Of a stretch of DNA of 64,000 nucleotides, positions 38,870-50,096 are shown piece by piece. Positions within the stretch are counted from its first letter, which is position 1. Every line of letters begins with the position of its first letter. The notes under the pieces are model-generated. The model did no database searches. It saw nothing but the letters and a program-made list of their open reading frames with translations, and was not told where the DNA came from. The position numbers and the translations under genes are program-made. This DNA is from Microbacterium sp. HD4P20 (GTDB taxonomy: Bacteria; Actinomycetota; Actinomycetes; Actinomycetales; Microbacteriaceae): assembly GCF_019449275.2 (NCBI RefSeq), contig NZ_JAHZQZ020000022.1, positions 348,892-412,891 of the forward strand, read 5' to 3'.

Positions 38870-41488
38870 ATGCCGCTCTCGCTTCTGGACGCCGTGCCGC
38901 GCGATGCGGATGCCGACGCGGTGTACACCGGGTTCGTCGAGTGGGCGGCCGACCGGGGCCTGACGCTGTACCCGGCGCAGGACGAGGCGATCATCGAGAT
39001 CGTGTCGGGCTCACACGTGATCCTGTCGACGCCCACCGGCACCGGCAAGTCGCTCGTGGCCGTCGCGGCGCATGCCGCAGCGATCTCGCAGGGCGGTCGC
39101 ACCTACTACACGGCCCCGATCAAGGCCCTGGTCAGCGAGAAGTTCTTCACCCTCGTCGAGATCTTCGGCGCTTCGAACGTCGGCATGGTCACGGGCGACT
39201 CGTCGGTGAACCCGGATGCCGCGATCATCTGCTGCACCGCCGAGATTCTGGCGAACATCGCCCTGCGTCAGGGATCCGACGCGCACGTCGACCAGGTCGT
39301 GATGGACGAGTTCCACTACTACGGCGACCCCGAGCGGGGCTGGGCGTGGCAGGTGCCGCTGCTGCTCCTGCCGCGCGCGCAGTTCGTGCTGATGTCGGCG
39401 ACACTCGGCGACGTGACCGCGATCTCCGATGATCTCGAGCGGCGCACCGGCCGCGTGGCGGCGCGTGTGACCGGCGTCGAGCGACCCGTGCCGCTGCACT
39501 TCTCGTACGCGCGGACGCCGATCCACGAGACCGTCGAGGAGCTGCTGCAGACCGGCCAGTCCCCGGTCTACGCCGTGCACTTCTCACAGGCGGCGGCGAT
39601 GGAGCGGGCACAGGCGCTCTCGTCGATCCGTATCGTGTCGCGCGAGCAGCGCGACGAGATCGCCGAGGCGATCGGCGGCTTCCGGTTCAACACGGCGTTC
39701 GGGCGCACCCTCTCGCGCTACGTGCGGGCCGGCATCGGCGTGCACCACGCCGGCATGCTGCCGCGGTACCGGCGCCTGGTCGAGACGCTCGCCCAGCGCG
39801 GGCTGCTCCGCGTCATCTGCGGCACCGACACGCTCGGCGTCGGGATCAATGTGCCCATCCGCACGGTGCTGATCACGGCGCTGTCGAAGTTCGACGGCAC
39901 CAAGACGCGGCAGCTGAGCGCCCGCGAGTTCCATCAGGTCGCCGGACGCGCCGGGCGGGCGGGTTTCGACACCGCCGGCACGGTCATCGTGATGGCGCCG
40001 GAGTGGGAGATCGAGAACGAGGCGGCGCTGCGCAAGGCCGGAGACGATGCCGCGAAGCGCAAGAAGATCGTGCGCAAGAAGGCACCGACGGGCGTGGTCA
40101 ACTGGGGGATCGGCTCGTTCGAGCGTCTGGTCGAGGCCGAGCCCGAGCCGCTCGTGCCGCAGCTGCAGCTGACTGCGGCGATGCTCATCAACGTCATCGC
40201 GCGCGGCGGCGACGTGTTCGGCAACGTCCGCTCGCTCGTCTTCGACAATCACGAGCCACGTGCGCGGAAGTACGAGCTCGCCCGCCGTGCGATCGACATC
40301 TTCCGCACGCTCGTCGCGGCCGGCGTCGTCGAGGTCGATCGCGCCGCGGCCCCCGAGTCGTCGCGCGACGCCGAAACGTCGCAAACGGCCGCTGCAGGCG
40401 GTGCTCCGGCGGCCATTCGCGACCCTTCGGCACAGCATCCGCCGTCCGGCGGCCCCGGCATCCGTCTCACCGTCGATCTGCAGCCGAACTTCGCGCTCAA
40501 CCAGCCGCTGTCGCCGTTCGCGCTCGCCGCGATCGGCCTGCTCGACCCCGAGGGTTCCGAGGGTGGGGCCGGCACCGGCCACTACGCGCTCGACGTCGTG
40601 AGCGTCATCGAGGCGACCCTCGACGACCCGCGACCCGTTCTCTCGCAGCAGCAGTTCCGCGCGCGGGGCGAGGCCGTCGCCGCCATGAAGCAGGACGGCC
40701 TCGACTACGACGAGCGCATGGCCCTGCTCGAGAATGTGACCTACCCGAAGCCGCTGGAGGAGCTGCTGGCCCAGTCGTACGAGGTGTTCGCGTCGAGCCA
40801 GCCGTGGATCCGCGACTTCGAGCTGTCGCCGAAGTCGGTCGTGCGCGACATGTTCGAGCGCGCGCTGTCGTTCTCGGAGCTCATCTCGCTCTACCAGCTC
40901 GCGCGCAGCGAGGGCCTGGTGCTGCGCTACCTGTCGGACGCGTACCGCGCGATCCGGCAGACCGTTCCGGCCGAGGCGCAGACCGAGGATCTGCACGACC
41001 TGGTCGCCTGGCTCGGCGAGGTGGTGCGGCAGGTCGACTCGAGCCTCGTCGACGAGTGGGAGTCGCTGATCAACCCCGTGACCGACCCCGAGGCTCCCGT
41101 CGTGCCGCCCGCGCCGCCGTCGGTGCTGACGAACCGCCGGGCGTTCGGCGTGCTCGTGCGCAACGAGCTGTTCCGCCGCGTGCAGCTCGCGGCCCTGCAG
41201 CGCGACGACGAGCTCGTCGAGCTGGACCCCGATGTGGATTGGCCCGCCGTGCTCGACCGGTACTTCGACGAGCACGACGAGATCCTCACCGGTGGGCCGG
41301 CGCGCTCGCCGAGACTGGTGACGGTGGACGAGGCGGATGCCGCGGCCGAGGGCCTCTGGCGGGTGGAGCAGACGATCGACGATCCCGAGGGTCACCACGA
41401 CTGGCGCATCCGGGCGGTCGTAGACCTCGCCGCGTCGGAGGAGTCGGGCACCGCCGTCGTACGCGTGACCGAGGTGGTGCGACTCTAG
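38870..41488 (+). CDS. DEAD/DEAH-box helicase with DUF3516 domain
   Basis: An 872-residue SF2 helicase. Motif I is STPTGTGKSLVAVA, motif II MDEFHYYGDPERG (DEFH), motif III MSATL, motif V GTDTLGVGINVPIRT and motif VI QVAGRAGRAGFD; the C-terminal 400 residues are the actinobacterial DUF3516 region. The overall plan resembles Ski2-like RNA helicases and RNA decay factors. A disordered linker rich in Ala, Pro and Ser lies near residues 500-535. The ATG at 38870 (MPLSLLDAVP) is the best start; a longer frame upstream overlaps the promoter of the divergent acetyltransferase. Confidence 0.92.
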   Translation: MPLSLLDAVPRDADADAVYTGFVEWAADRGLTLYPAQDEAIIEIVSGSHVILSTPTGTGKSLVAVAAHAAAISQGGRTYYTAPIKALVSEKFFTLVEIFGASNVGMVTGDSSVNPDAAIICCTAEILANIALRQGSDAHVDQVVMDEFHYYGDPERGWAWQVPLLLLPRAQFVLMSATLGDVTAISDDLERRTGRVAARVTGVERPVPLHFSYARTPIHETVEELLQTGQSPVYAVHFSQAAAMERAQALSSIRIVSREQRDEIAEAIGGFRFNTAFGRTLSRYVRAGIGVHHAGMLPRYRRLVETLAQRGLLRVICGTDTLGVGINVPIRTVLITALSKFDGTKTRQLSAREFHQVAGRAGRAGFDTAGTVIVMAPEWEIENEAALRKAGDDAAKRKKIVRKKAPTGVVNWGIGSFERLVEAEPEPLVPQLQLTAAMLINVIARGGDVFGNVRSLVFDNHEPRARKYELARRAIDIFRTLVAAGVVEVDRAAAPESSRDAETSQTAAAGGAPAAIRDPSAQHPPSGGPGIRLTVDLQPNFALNQPLSPFALAAIGLLDPEGSEGGAGTGHYALDVVSVIEATLDDPRPVLSQQQFRARGEAVAAMKQDGLDYDERMALLENVTYPKPLEELLAQSYEVFASSQPWIRDFELSPKSVVRDMFERALSFSELISLYQLARSEGLVLRYLSDAYRAIRQTVPAEAQTEDLHDLVAWLGEVVRQVDSSLVDEWESLINPVTDPEAPVVPPAPPSVLTNRRAFGVLVRNELFRRVQLAALQRDDELVELDPDVDWPAVLDRYFDEHDEILTGGPARSPRLVTVDEADAAAEGLWRVEQTIDDPEGHHDWRIRAVVDLAASEESGTAVVRVTEVVRL

Positions 41489-41512
41489 GCACTCCGGCCG
41501 TTGCCCGGATCA

Positions 41513-41571
41513 GGTGATCTGGCGCAGGCAGGACGCAGGGCGGAGAATCGGCCTGTCCTCGCCAGATCACC
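41513..41571. terminator. Long inverted repeat between convergent genes
   Basis: GGTGATCTGGCG at 41513-41524 pairs perfectly with 41560-41571, and inner AGGA/TCCT and CAGG/CCTG pairs continue the stem. It probably terminates both the helicase and the SDR gene; its length and lack of U-run also suit a REP-like element. Confidence 0.6.
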
Positions 41572-41601
41572 CGTTCTCGAAGAGGGGGGCTGATCCCCGG
41601 C

Positions 41602-42474
41602 TCAGCCGAGCCCGAGGCCTCCATCTGTCGAGAGCACCTGTCCGACCACCCACGCGCCGTCGGGGGTGGCGAGCCACGCGATCAGCCGGGCCGGGTCGGC
41701 CGGTTCGCCGTAGCGGCCGAACGGCGTCGCACGCATCCACGCCTCGAGCTCCTCGAGTGGCCGGTCGGTCGTCTCGGGGTCGAGGTAGCCGGTGTTCACC
41801 GGACCCGGGTCGATCGTGTTCAGGATGATGCCGAGGTCGAGCAGCTCCGCGGCCACTGTCTTGGTCAGCCCCGCGAGCACCGACTTGCTGGCGGCATAGG
41901 CGACCTCGCCGCGCATCGGACCGTGGATCTGCCCCGAGGTCATCCAGAACACCCGGCCGGTCGGCTCGGCGAACGGCCCGCGTCGTCCGATGCGCTCGCC
42001 GGGGCGCGCACCGGGGCCGGCGCCCGCGTGCAACGCCGCGAACTCGCGCGTGAGCAGCAGCGTCGAGCGGGCGTTCGCCTGCCAGAACCCGTCGAGCCGG
42101 TCGGCGGTCATGTCGAGGATCGAGCCGTCGTCGCCGGACTTGGCGTGGTTGCACACGAGGATGTCGAGCCGGCCAGTGAGCGCTTTCGCGCTCTCGATGA
42201 GGGCCGGAAGCGATGCCGCATCCCGCAGATCCGCGCTGACGTCGCCGAACGACGCGCCCGGCGTGAGGGCCGCGCGCAGCCCGTCCCGCACGGCGTCGAG
42301 ATCGTCGGCGCCCCACGGCAGGTCGACATCGTGCGCGCGGTAGTGGTGGATGAAGATGTCGGCGCCGAGGTGCGCGAGCTGCGACGCGACGGCGAAGCCG
42401 ATGCCGCGGCGACGCGAGACGCCGGTGATGAGGGCGGTCTTGCCGCGCAGCGGCAGGGAGGTCGAGGAGGACAT
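41602..42474 (-). CDS. SDR-family oxidoreductase
   Basis: A 290-residue short-chain dehydrogenase. The cofactor motif is TALITGVSRRRGIGFAVAS, with Arg residues suggesting NADPH; the N-motif is LVCNHAKSG; the catalytic set is FWMTSGQIHG...VAYAASKS (Ser, Tyr, Lys); and it ends VLSTDGGLGLG. It resembles 3-oxoacyl-ACP reductase-like SDRs of unknown substrate. AAAGG precedes the ATG. Monocistronic, divergent from DUF1697. Confidence 0.9.
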   Translation of the reverse strand: MSSSTSLPLRGKTALITGVSRRRGIGFAVASQLAHLGADIFIHHYRAHDVDLPWGADDLDAVRDGLRAALTPGASFGDVSADLRDAASLPALIESAKALTGRLDILVCNHAKSGDDGSILDMTADRLDGFWQANARSTLLLTREFAALHAGAGPGARPGERIGRRGPFAEPTGRVFWMTSGQIHGPMRGEVAYAASKSVLAGLTKTVAAELLDLGIILNTIDPGPVNTGYLDPETTDRPLEELEAWMRATPFGRYGEPADPARLIAWLATPDGAWVVGQVLSTDGGLGLG

Positions 42475-42616
42475 GCGATGCCTTTCAGGGATGCCCCGGC
42501 GGGAGCATCCGGATTCTCAGCGCGAAGCGCGATGGTGACGGAGGCGAGTCACAGGCATTGCATGACGACGACGATAGCGGATGCCGTGTACCGGGATCAT
42601 CCGCAATGATGGCCGG

Positions 42617-43153
42617 ATGCCGACCTATGTGGCTTTCCTCCGCGCGATCAACCTCGGGGCGAAGCGGGTGTTCCCGAAGGGCGACATCCGGCGGGTGGTC
42701 GAGCAGGCCGGGTTCACCGACGTCGAGACGCACATCAACACCGGCAACGTGCGGCTGTCCACACCGATGCGCTCGCGCGTGAGGATCGAGGCCACTCTGG
42801 AGAAGGCCTTCGCCGCCGACCGGGGCTTCGAGGTGCCGACGATGGTGTTCACGACAGCGCAGATCGCCGACATCGCGCGCCAGGCGCGCGAGCTGAGCGC
42901 CCAGCGTCCCGACCTCGCCCGGCAGTACGTCTACCTGATGAAGGACGAGCTGCACGACGAGACCGTGGCGCGCATCGCCGCGATGGCGACTCCGCGTGGG
43001 GAGATCGTGGTGCGGGGGCGTGCGGCACATGCGCTGCTCGGACCCGGATACGAGGAGGGCTCCGGCGATCCCCTGAAGGGGGCGAAGCTGCTCGGGGTCG
43101 CCACGAACCGCAACGTCAACGTCATCGCGGCCATCGCCGTGAAGTGGTGCTGA
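42617..43153 (+). CDS. DUF1697 family protein
   Basis: A 178-residue protein starting MPTYVAFLRAINLGAKRVFP, the conserved opening of DUF1697, with the THINTGNVRLST segment and a C-terminal TNRNVNVIAAI. The family has a ferredoxin-like fold and no known activity. Start at 42617 fits the family; an upstream frame extension of 12 codons is not conserved. Confidence 0.88.
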   Translation: MPTYVAFLRAINLGAKRVFPKGDIRRVVEQAGFTDVETHINTGNVRLSTPMRSRVRIEATLEKAFAADRGFEVPTMVFTTAQIADIARQARELSAQRPDLARQYVYLMKDELHDETVARIAAMATPRGEIVVRGRAAHALLGPGYEEGSGDPLKGAKLLGVATNRNVNVIAAIAVKWC

Positions 43154-43234
43154 GCCCCGCTCCTCCCCAGGCGACTGGTCGGGCCGGGCATCCACCGGTC
43201 CATGTGCAGGGGATTCGTCGTCGGATGCCGCGGT

Positions 43235-43240
43235 TACCCT
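43235..43240 (+). promoter_or_regulatory. -10 element of a leaderless promoter (recQ)
   Basis: TACCCT ends 7 nt before the GTG at 43248, with no ribosome site in between. Confidence 0.4.
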
Positions 43241-43247
43241 GGATCAG

Positions 43248-45242
<1,995 letters not shown>

Positions 45243-45274
45243 CGCCGTGCAGGCCCGCCCAGGCGGGGTGGCGC

Positions 45275-45739
45275 TCAGTCGAGCTCCTGGGCGTAGTAGT
45301 ACGCGCGTTCCCCGGTGTCAGGGTCGGTTCCGCTGAAGCCGTGGCGTTCGTAGAAGCGTTGCGCGTCGACGTCGGCCTCGTCGACATTGATCTCGATCGC
45401 CGAGACTCCGGCCGTGCGGCAGTCTTCGATGAGCCGCCGGATGATCGCGCCGCCGATGCCGGCACCGCGCGCGGAAGGGGCGACGTACATCTCGTCGAGC
45501 AGGGCGACCGGGCCGGGGTACCAGACGTTCGGGCGCAGGGTCACCAGTGCGAGCCCGGCCGCCGGTTCGCCGCCCAGCAGCGCGAAGGTGTCCGCTCCCG
45601 CGAGCAGCGACCGCAGCCGCGAGGCAAGGACGATCGGGCCAGGGGAGTCGGTTTCGAACTCGGTGTTGAAATCGTGCAGCAAGCCCGCCACGACCGCGGC
45701 ATCGCCGACTCCGGCACGTCGAACCCGCACCCCGCTCAT
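45275..45739 (-). CDS. GNAT-family N-acetyltransferase
   Basis: A 154-residue acetyltransferase. Core motifs are VALLDEMYVAPSARGAGIGG (beta4 and acetyl-CoA pyrophosphate loop) and VDEADVDAQRFYERHGF near the end, typical of amino-group acetyltransferases. TACGGT lies 6 nt upstream of the ATG, so its message seems leaderless. It is convergent with recQ (32-nt gap). Acceptor unknown. Confidence 0.88.
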   Translation of the reverse strand: MSGVRVRRAGVGDAAVVAGLLHDFNTEFETDSPGPIVLASRLRSLLAGADTFALLGGEPAAGLALVTLRPNVWYPGPVALLDEMYVAPSARGAGIGGAIIRRLIEDCRTAGVSAIEINVDEADVDAQRFYERHGFSGTDPDTGERAYYYAQELD

Positions 45740-45745
45740 GCGTCA

Positions 45746-45751
45746 ACCGTA
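45746..45751 (-). promoter_or_regulatory. -10 element of a leaderless promoter (GNAT gene)
   Basis: On the minus strand TACGGT is followed by 6 nt and the ATG at 45739. Confidence 0.45.
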
Positions 45752-45858
45752 GGCGTCGCGCGACGCCGTGACCAGGGTGGTCATCACGGTGGCGCGCCAT
45801 CGCCTGGGGCGCCAGCAGACGCGTCTCGAACGCTCCCCTTCGTCGATCCGAGGGGGCG

Positions 45859-46659
45859 TCAGCGCGCCGCGTAGCTGCGGACGTGTGCCACGCGCAGCAC
45901 ATGAGGTAGCGCGGCGGTGTCTCGCGTGCCGTCGGTGCGCGGAAACTCGTACACGTCGAGCATGAACTGCACGGGGTAGTCCATCCTTTGCTCCACGGTT
46001 TTCACCCATCGCCCGTCGATGAAGAAGCGCACGCGCTCGGGCGCCCACTCGACCGCGTAATCGTGGAAGTCGGTCAGGTCGCCGTCGACGCGGATCTTCT
46101 CGAAGTCCGTCCGCAGTCGCGGGTCGTTCTGGGCCTTCAGTCCAACCCCGACAAGGCCGCCGGTGTCGTCGACCTCCCGACCGAAGATCTCGGCGATGCA
46201 GAGCTCGCCGCAGTCGTCGGGCCTTTCCTCGAACCCGATCGGCCAGAAGGCCACCATCACATCGGGATGCCGCACCGCGGCCATCCGCACCTCGATGACT
46301 CCGTGGCGCACCAGCCACCCCCGGTGCTCCGGCTGCTCTTCGCGCACGCGCAGACCCGTGCGGAACCGGTGCTGCCCCCGCTCGCTCCCGACCGGGCCCG
46401 AGTGCTGGCCGGTCTGCAAGTGCGAGACTCGCACGTCGCCGTCGAGGTCCGGTGCCCAGGGCGCGGTGTCGGCGTCGATGCGCAGCTCGAGACCACCGGG
46501 GCCGATCGACCAACGCGCGGCCGAAGCATCCCGAGTCGACCAGTGCGGCGTATAGAAGGGCCACCAGCGAGCGGTATCGAGCCGGCCGCCGTCGAAACGC
46601 TCGTCGACGTCGGGCTCGCGGTCACTCAGATCGAGCGGGGCATCGGGAGTGGCGCGCAT
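45859..46659 (-). CDS. GH16-like (beta-glucanase fold) protein, catalytic motif altered
   Basis: A 266-residue protein with the jelly-roll pattern of glycoside hydrolase family 16: opening DERFDGGRLDTARWWPFYTP, a GWLVRHGVIEVRMA strand, and the C-terminal DFHDYAVEWAPERVRFFIDG characteristic of the family. The catalytic stretch reads GELCIAEIFG, where GH16 enzymes have E-x-D-x-x-E; both Glu are present but the central Asp is Cys. No signal peptide is seen, unlike typical secreted glucanases. It may be a slow or repurposed enzyme. It is divergent from formate-THF ligase (128 nt). Confidence 0.8.
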   Translation of the reverse strand: MRATPDAPLDLSDREPDVDERFDGGRLDTARWWPFYTPHWSTRDASAARWSIGPGGLELRIDADTAPWAPDLDGDVRVSHLQTGQHSGPVGSERGQHRFRTGLRVREEQPEHRGWLVRHGVIEVRMAAVRHPDVMVAFWPIGFEERPDDCGELCIAEIFGREVDDTGGLVGVGLKAQNDPRLRTDFEKIRVDGDLTDFHDYAVEWAPERVRFFIDGRWVKTVEQRMDYPVQFMLDVYEFPRTDGTRDTAALPHVLRVAHVRSYAAR

Positions 46660-46787
46660 CGCTCCATTCTGCGCACATCTGCCGACACTCCGAGGTCACC
46701 TTCTCCGTGGGTGCCGTGCCCGACAATCGACGGTGCCCGGCTAGGCTCCGACGTGCGGGCGACGGCGCCCGGGAGCGGGGAGCGGGC

Positions 46788-48470
46788 GTGGCCACGAGCA
46801 ACATCGACATCGCACAGCGGGCCGAACTCTGGCCGATCACGCGGATCGCCGAAGGACTCGGCATCCCCGAGGAGGCTCTCGAGCCGTATGGCCGTCACAA
46901 GGCGAAGGTCGCCCTCGCGCACCTCGCGAAGCTGCAGGAACGGCCGCGTGGACGCCTGGTGCTCATGACCGCGATCTCGCCCACGCCCGCGGGCGAAGGC
47001 AAGACGACCACGACCGTCGGCCTCGGCGATGCCTTGAACCGGATCGGTGAGCGCGCGATGATCTGCCTGCGCGAACCGGCGCTCGGGCCGGTGTTCGGCA
47101 TGAAGGGCGGCGCCGCCGGCGGCGGATACGCGCAGGTCGTGCCGATGGAAGACATCAACCTGCACTTCACCGGTGACTTCGCGGCGATCTCGGTGGCCAC
47201 GAACCTGCTGGCGGCACTCATCGACAATCACATCCACCACGGCAACGAGCTCGGCATCGATGTGCGGCGCGTGACGTGGCGGCGCGTGCTCGACGTCAAC
47301 GACCGCGCACTGCGCGACACCGTCATCGGCCTGGGCGGGCCCGGCAACGGCTACCCGCGTGAGAGCGGCTTCGACATCGTCGTGGCCAGCGAGGTCATGG
47401 CGATCTTCTGCTTGGCCTCGAGCCTCGAAGACCTCAAGAACCGTCTCGGCGACATCGTGGTGGCCTACACCCGCGACCGCGCGCCGGTGCGGGCGCGCGA
47501 TCTGCAGGCGCACGGCGCCATGGCCGCGATCCTGCGCGATGCGCTCGCGCCGAACCTCGTGCAGACGCTCGAGCACACGCCGGCGTTCGTCCATGGCGGG
47601 CCGTTCGCGAACATCGCACACGGCTGCAACTCGTTCATCGCGACCGATGCGGCATTGCGGCTGTCGGACTACGTCGTGACCGAGGCGGGTTTCGGCGCCG
47701 ACCTGGGCGCCGAGAAGTTCGTCGACATCCTGTGCCGCTCCACCGGTCTGCGCCCCGACGCCGCGGTGATCGTCGCGACGGTGCGGGCGATGAAGTACCA
47801 CGGCGGCGTCGAGGTCGCCCATCTGGCGCAAGAGGACGTCGCCGCGGTCACCCGCGGCATGGTCAATCTCGAACGGCATCTGTCCACCGTCCGCGACACG
47901 TGGGGCATCCCCGCGGTCGTCGCGATCAACCATCGGGCGGAGGATTCGGATGCCGAGATCGCGGCGGTGATCGGTGCCGTCGAGGCGGCCGGGGCCAGAG
48001 CTGTCGTGGCGAAGCATTTCGCGCAGGGCGGCGCCGGCGCCGAGGAGCTCGCCCGGGAGGTGGTGCGCCTGTGCGACGCGGCGCCCGCGGCGTCCGAGCT
48101 TCACTTCACCTATGCCGACGACGCGAGCCTGTGGGAGAAGATGAGCGCGATCGCGACACGCGTGTACGGGGCATCCGAGATCACCGCCTCCACGGCGGTC
48201 CGCGCGCAGATCCGCCGCCTGCAGGAGGAGGGGTACGGGCAGTATCCGGTGTGCGTCGCCAAGACGCAGTACTCGTTCTCGACCGACGCCAAGCTGCGAG
48301 GTGCCCCCAGCGGCCATGCGGTCGACGTCCGCGAGGTGCGGCTGGCGGCCGGAGCGCGGTTCGTCGTGATGATCTGCGGTGACATCATGACGATGCCGGG
48401 CCTGCCCGCCGTGCCCGCGGCCAACACGATCGACGTCACAGGGGACGGGCGGATCGTCGGACTGTTCTGA
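46788..48470 (+). CDS. fhs: Formate--tetrahydrofolate ligase
   Basis: A 560-residue enzyme that makes 10-formyl-THF from formate, THF and ATP. The P-loop is TPAGEGKTTTTVGLGDAL (about 63-80), followed by REPALGPVFGMKGGAAGGGY and GDFAAISVATNLLAALIDNH, and the C-terminal GDIMTMPGLPAVPAANTID; all are family hallmarks. The GTG at 46788 has GGGGAG 6 nt upstream; the frame is open further upstream without similarity. TAGGCT at 46742-46747 is a likely -10. It feeds one-carbon units to purine and serine metabolism. Confidence 0.96.
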   Translation: MATSNIDIAQRAELWPITRIAEGLGIPEEALEPYGRHKAKVALAHLAKLQERPRGRLVLMTAISPTPAGEGKTTTTVGLGDALNRIGERAMICLREPALGPVFGMKGGAAGGGYAQVVPMEDINLHFTGDFAAISVATNLLAALIDNHIHHGNELGIDVRRVTWRRVLDVNDRALRDTVIGLGGPGNGYPRESGFDIVVASEVMAIFCLASSLEDLKNRLGDIVVAYTRDRAPVRARDLQAHGAMAAILRDALAPNLVQTLEHTPAFVHGGPFANIAHGCNSFIATDAALRLSDYVVTEAGFGADLGAEKFVDILCRSTGLRPDAAVIVATVRAMKYHGGVEVAHLAQEDVAAVTRGMVNLERHLSTVRDTWGIPAVVAINHRAEDSDAEIAAVIGAVEAAGARAVVAKHFAQGGAGAEELAREVVRLCDAAPAASELHFTYADDASLWEKMSAIATRVYGASEITASTAVRAQIRRLQEEGYGQYPVCVAKTQYSFSTDAKLRGAPSGHAVDVREVRLAAGARFVVMICGDIMTMPGLPAVPAANTIDVTGDGRIVGLF

Positions 48471-48612
48471 GCCCGCCGTCGATTCGAATGCCGCGAGCGC
48501 GCCCGGGTTACGGTGGTACGTCGGATTCGTCTGAAGCGCCATGTGCTCGCGCCGCGAAGGCGTCCTCGCTTCGACGACATCCGCCCCATCGACATTCAGT
48601 CAAGGAGTCCGA

Positions 48613-49950
48613 GTGAACGAAAGCGTCCAGATCCCGGATCGGCCGCGCATCTCTGTGGTCACCAACGACGACGGCACCGGGTCGGTAACCGTCGACGGCA
48701 GCACGCGCACGGTGAAGGCGCGCGACGCCGCCGGCGCGCGGGAAGCGGTGCTCGCGCTCGTGGTCGAGGTGGCTCAGCAGCACGGCCGTGAGGTTCGCGT
48801 CGCGGCCAGCGGCAGCGACGGCGTGCGTGCGCTGATCGTCGCGCCCGACGGATCGGTCGAGGAGGGCATCGAGACGACCGCCGACCTCGTCACCGGGGTT
48901 CCCGAGGCGACGCTCTCGACACCGGTCTCGAGCGCGGTCTCGACAGCGGTCTCGACATCGGCGACGGCCGCCGCAACTCCAGCCGCAGCATCCGACGAGC
49001 AATCGCTGACCCGGCGTGATGCACGCCTGCTCACCGCGCGCGACTTCGCCGAGTCCGCCAAGACGCCCATCCGGGTCCTGGCGACCGAGGGCATGCGCGG
49101 CGGAATGAACAAGGTCGGCTTCCGCCTCGCGCCGGGCAAGAAGGAGCAGGCCCGGCGCGATCGCCACGACACCATCCAGCGGGCGTTCTCGGGTCGCAAG
49201 ACGATCGCCGTGATCGGGGAGAAGGGCGGCGTCGGCAAGACCACGACCACGTACCTGCTCGGCGCGACACTCGGCCGCATTCGCGGCGGCAGCGTGCTCG
49301 CGTGGGACAACAACGAGTACAAGGGCACGCTCGGCATCCGTTCGCTGCCCGCGCCGTCGCACGACCGCACCGCGATCGACCTGCTGCGCCACGTGAACGA
49401 GGGACCGGGTCAGCTCAGCTCGGCCGACCTCATCGACTTCGTGCGCGGCCAGCGCGACAACAAGTTCGACGTTCTGGCGTCGCAGAACCTCGACGGCGAC
49501 AGCGAGGTGATCGACGAGCAGGCGTTCGGGCTGCTGCACGACACGCTGAGCAGCTCGTATCGCGTGATCATCGTCGACACCGGCAACAACTCGAAGGCGG
49601 GAACCTGGCAGTCCGCCGTCGCCGCCGCCGACGTGCTGGTGCTCACGACCATCGTGAAGGAGGACAGCGCCAGGACCCTCGCCTCCATGGCCGACACGCT
49701 CGTCGCCCACGGGCACGAGGCCAAGCTGCGCAACGCGGTGACGGTCATGAGCCATCCGTCGCCGACGAGCTATCCCGACCTCGAGAAGCGTCTGACCAGC
49801 CACATGGGCGAGCTCACGCGACAGGTCGTGCCGGTGCCCTTCGACGTGGCGCTCGATCGAGGCGACGTGATCGACTACGACGCCCTCAGCGATCAGAGCC
49901 GCGAGGCCTGGATGAAGGTCACCGCGGCGGTCGCCGCCGGCTTGCGGTAG
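48613..49950 (+). CDS. MinD/ParA-like ATPase with unknown N-terminal domain
   Basis: A 445-residue protein. Residues 1-95 form a small compact domain (ISVVTNDDGTGSVTVDGSTR, AREAVLALVVEVAQQHGREV), followed by a Ser/Thr/Ala/Val linker (STPVSSAVSTAVSTSATAAA) and a DUF-type spacer, then a deviant-Walker ATPase from about 195 (VIGEKGGVGKTTTTYLLGAT), with the switch region VIIVDTGNNSKAGTWQSA. It resembles the MinD-like ATPases that accompany type VII secretion or chromosome positioning in actinobacteria, but no ESX or parB gene is near. GTG 48613 has AAGGAG 6 nt upstream. Confidence 0.8.
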   Translation: MNESVQIPDRPRISVVTNDDGTGSVTVDGSTRTVKARDAAGAREAVLALVVEVAQQHGREVRVAASGSDGVRALIVAPDGSVEEGIETTADLVTGVPEATLSTPVSSAVSTAVSTSATAAATPAAASDEQSLTRRDARLLTARDFAESAKTPIRVLATEGMRGGMNKVGFRLAPGKKEQARRDRHDTIQRAFSGRKTIAVIGEKGGVGKTTTTYLLGATLGRIRGGSVLAWDNNEYKGTLGIRSLPAPSHDRTAIDLLRHVNEGPGQLSSADLIDFVRGQRDNKFDVLASQNLDGDSEVIDEQAFGLLHDTLSSSYRVIIVDTGNNSKAGTWQSAVAAADVLVLTTIVKEDSARTLASMADTLVAHGHEAKLRNAVTVMSHPSPTSYPDLEKRLTSHMGELTRQVVPVPFDVALDRGDVIDYDALSDQSREAWMKVTAAVAAGLR

Positions 49951-50040
49951 CTCCCTGCGGCTGTCGGGTCCGCACAAGGCATCCGGCAGACGCGGTCGGG
50001 CACCTTTGTGCGCACTCGCCAACCGGCTTGCCTTGCCGTT

Positions 50041-50054
50041 GTAGGAAGTCCTAC
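50041..50054. promoter_or_regulatory. Palindrome upstream of the acyl-CoA oxidase
   Basis: GTAGGA-AG-TCCTAC, 43 nt before the start, is a clean short dyad and may be an operator. The regulator is unknown. Confidence 0.35.
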
Positions 50055-50096
50055 CGTCGCAGTGACTCTTCCTCTCGTGACCCGAAGGTGATGCAC

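Noticed and set aside
45988..46968. 326-codon plus-strand frame across the GH16 gene and fhs promoter
   Set aside because: It is antisense to the GH16-like gene and contains no recognisable domain.
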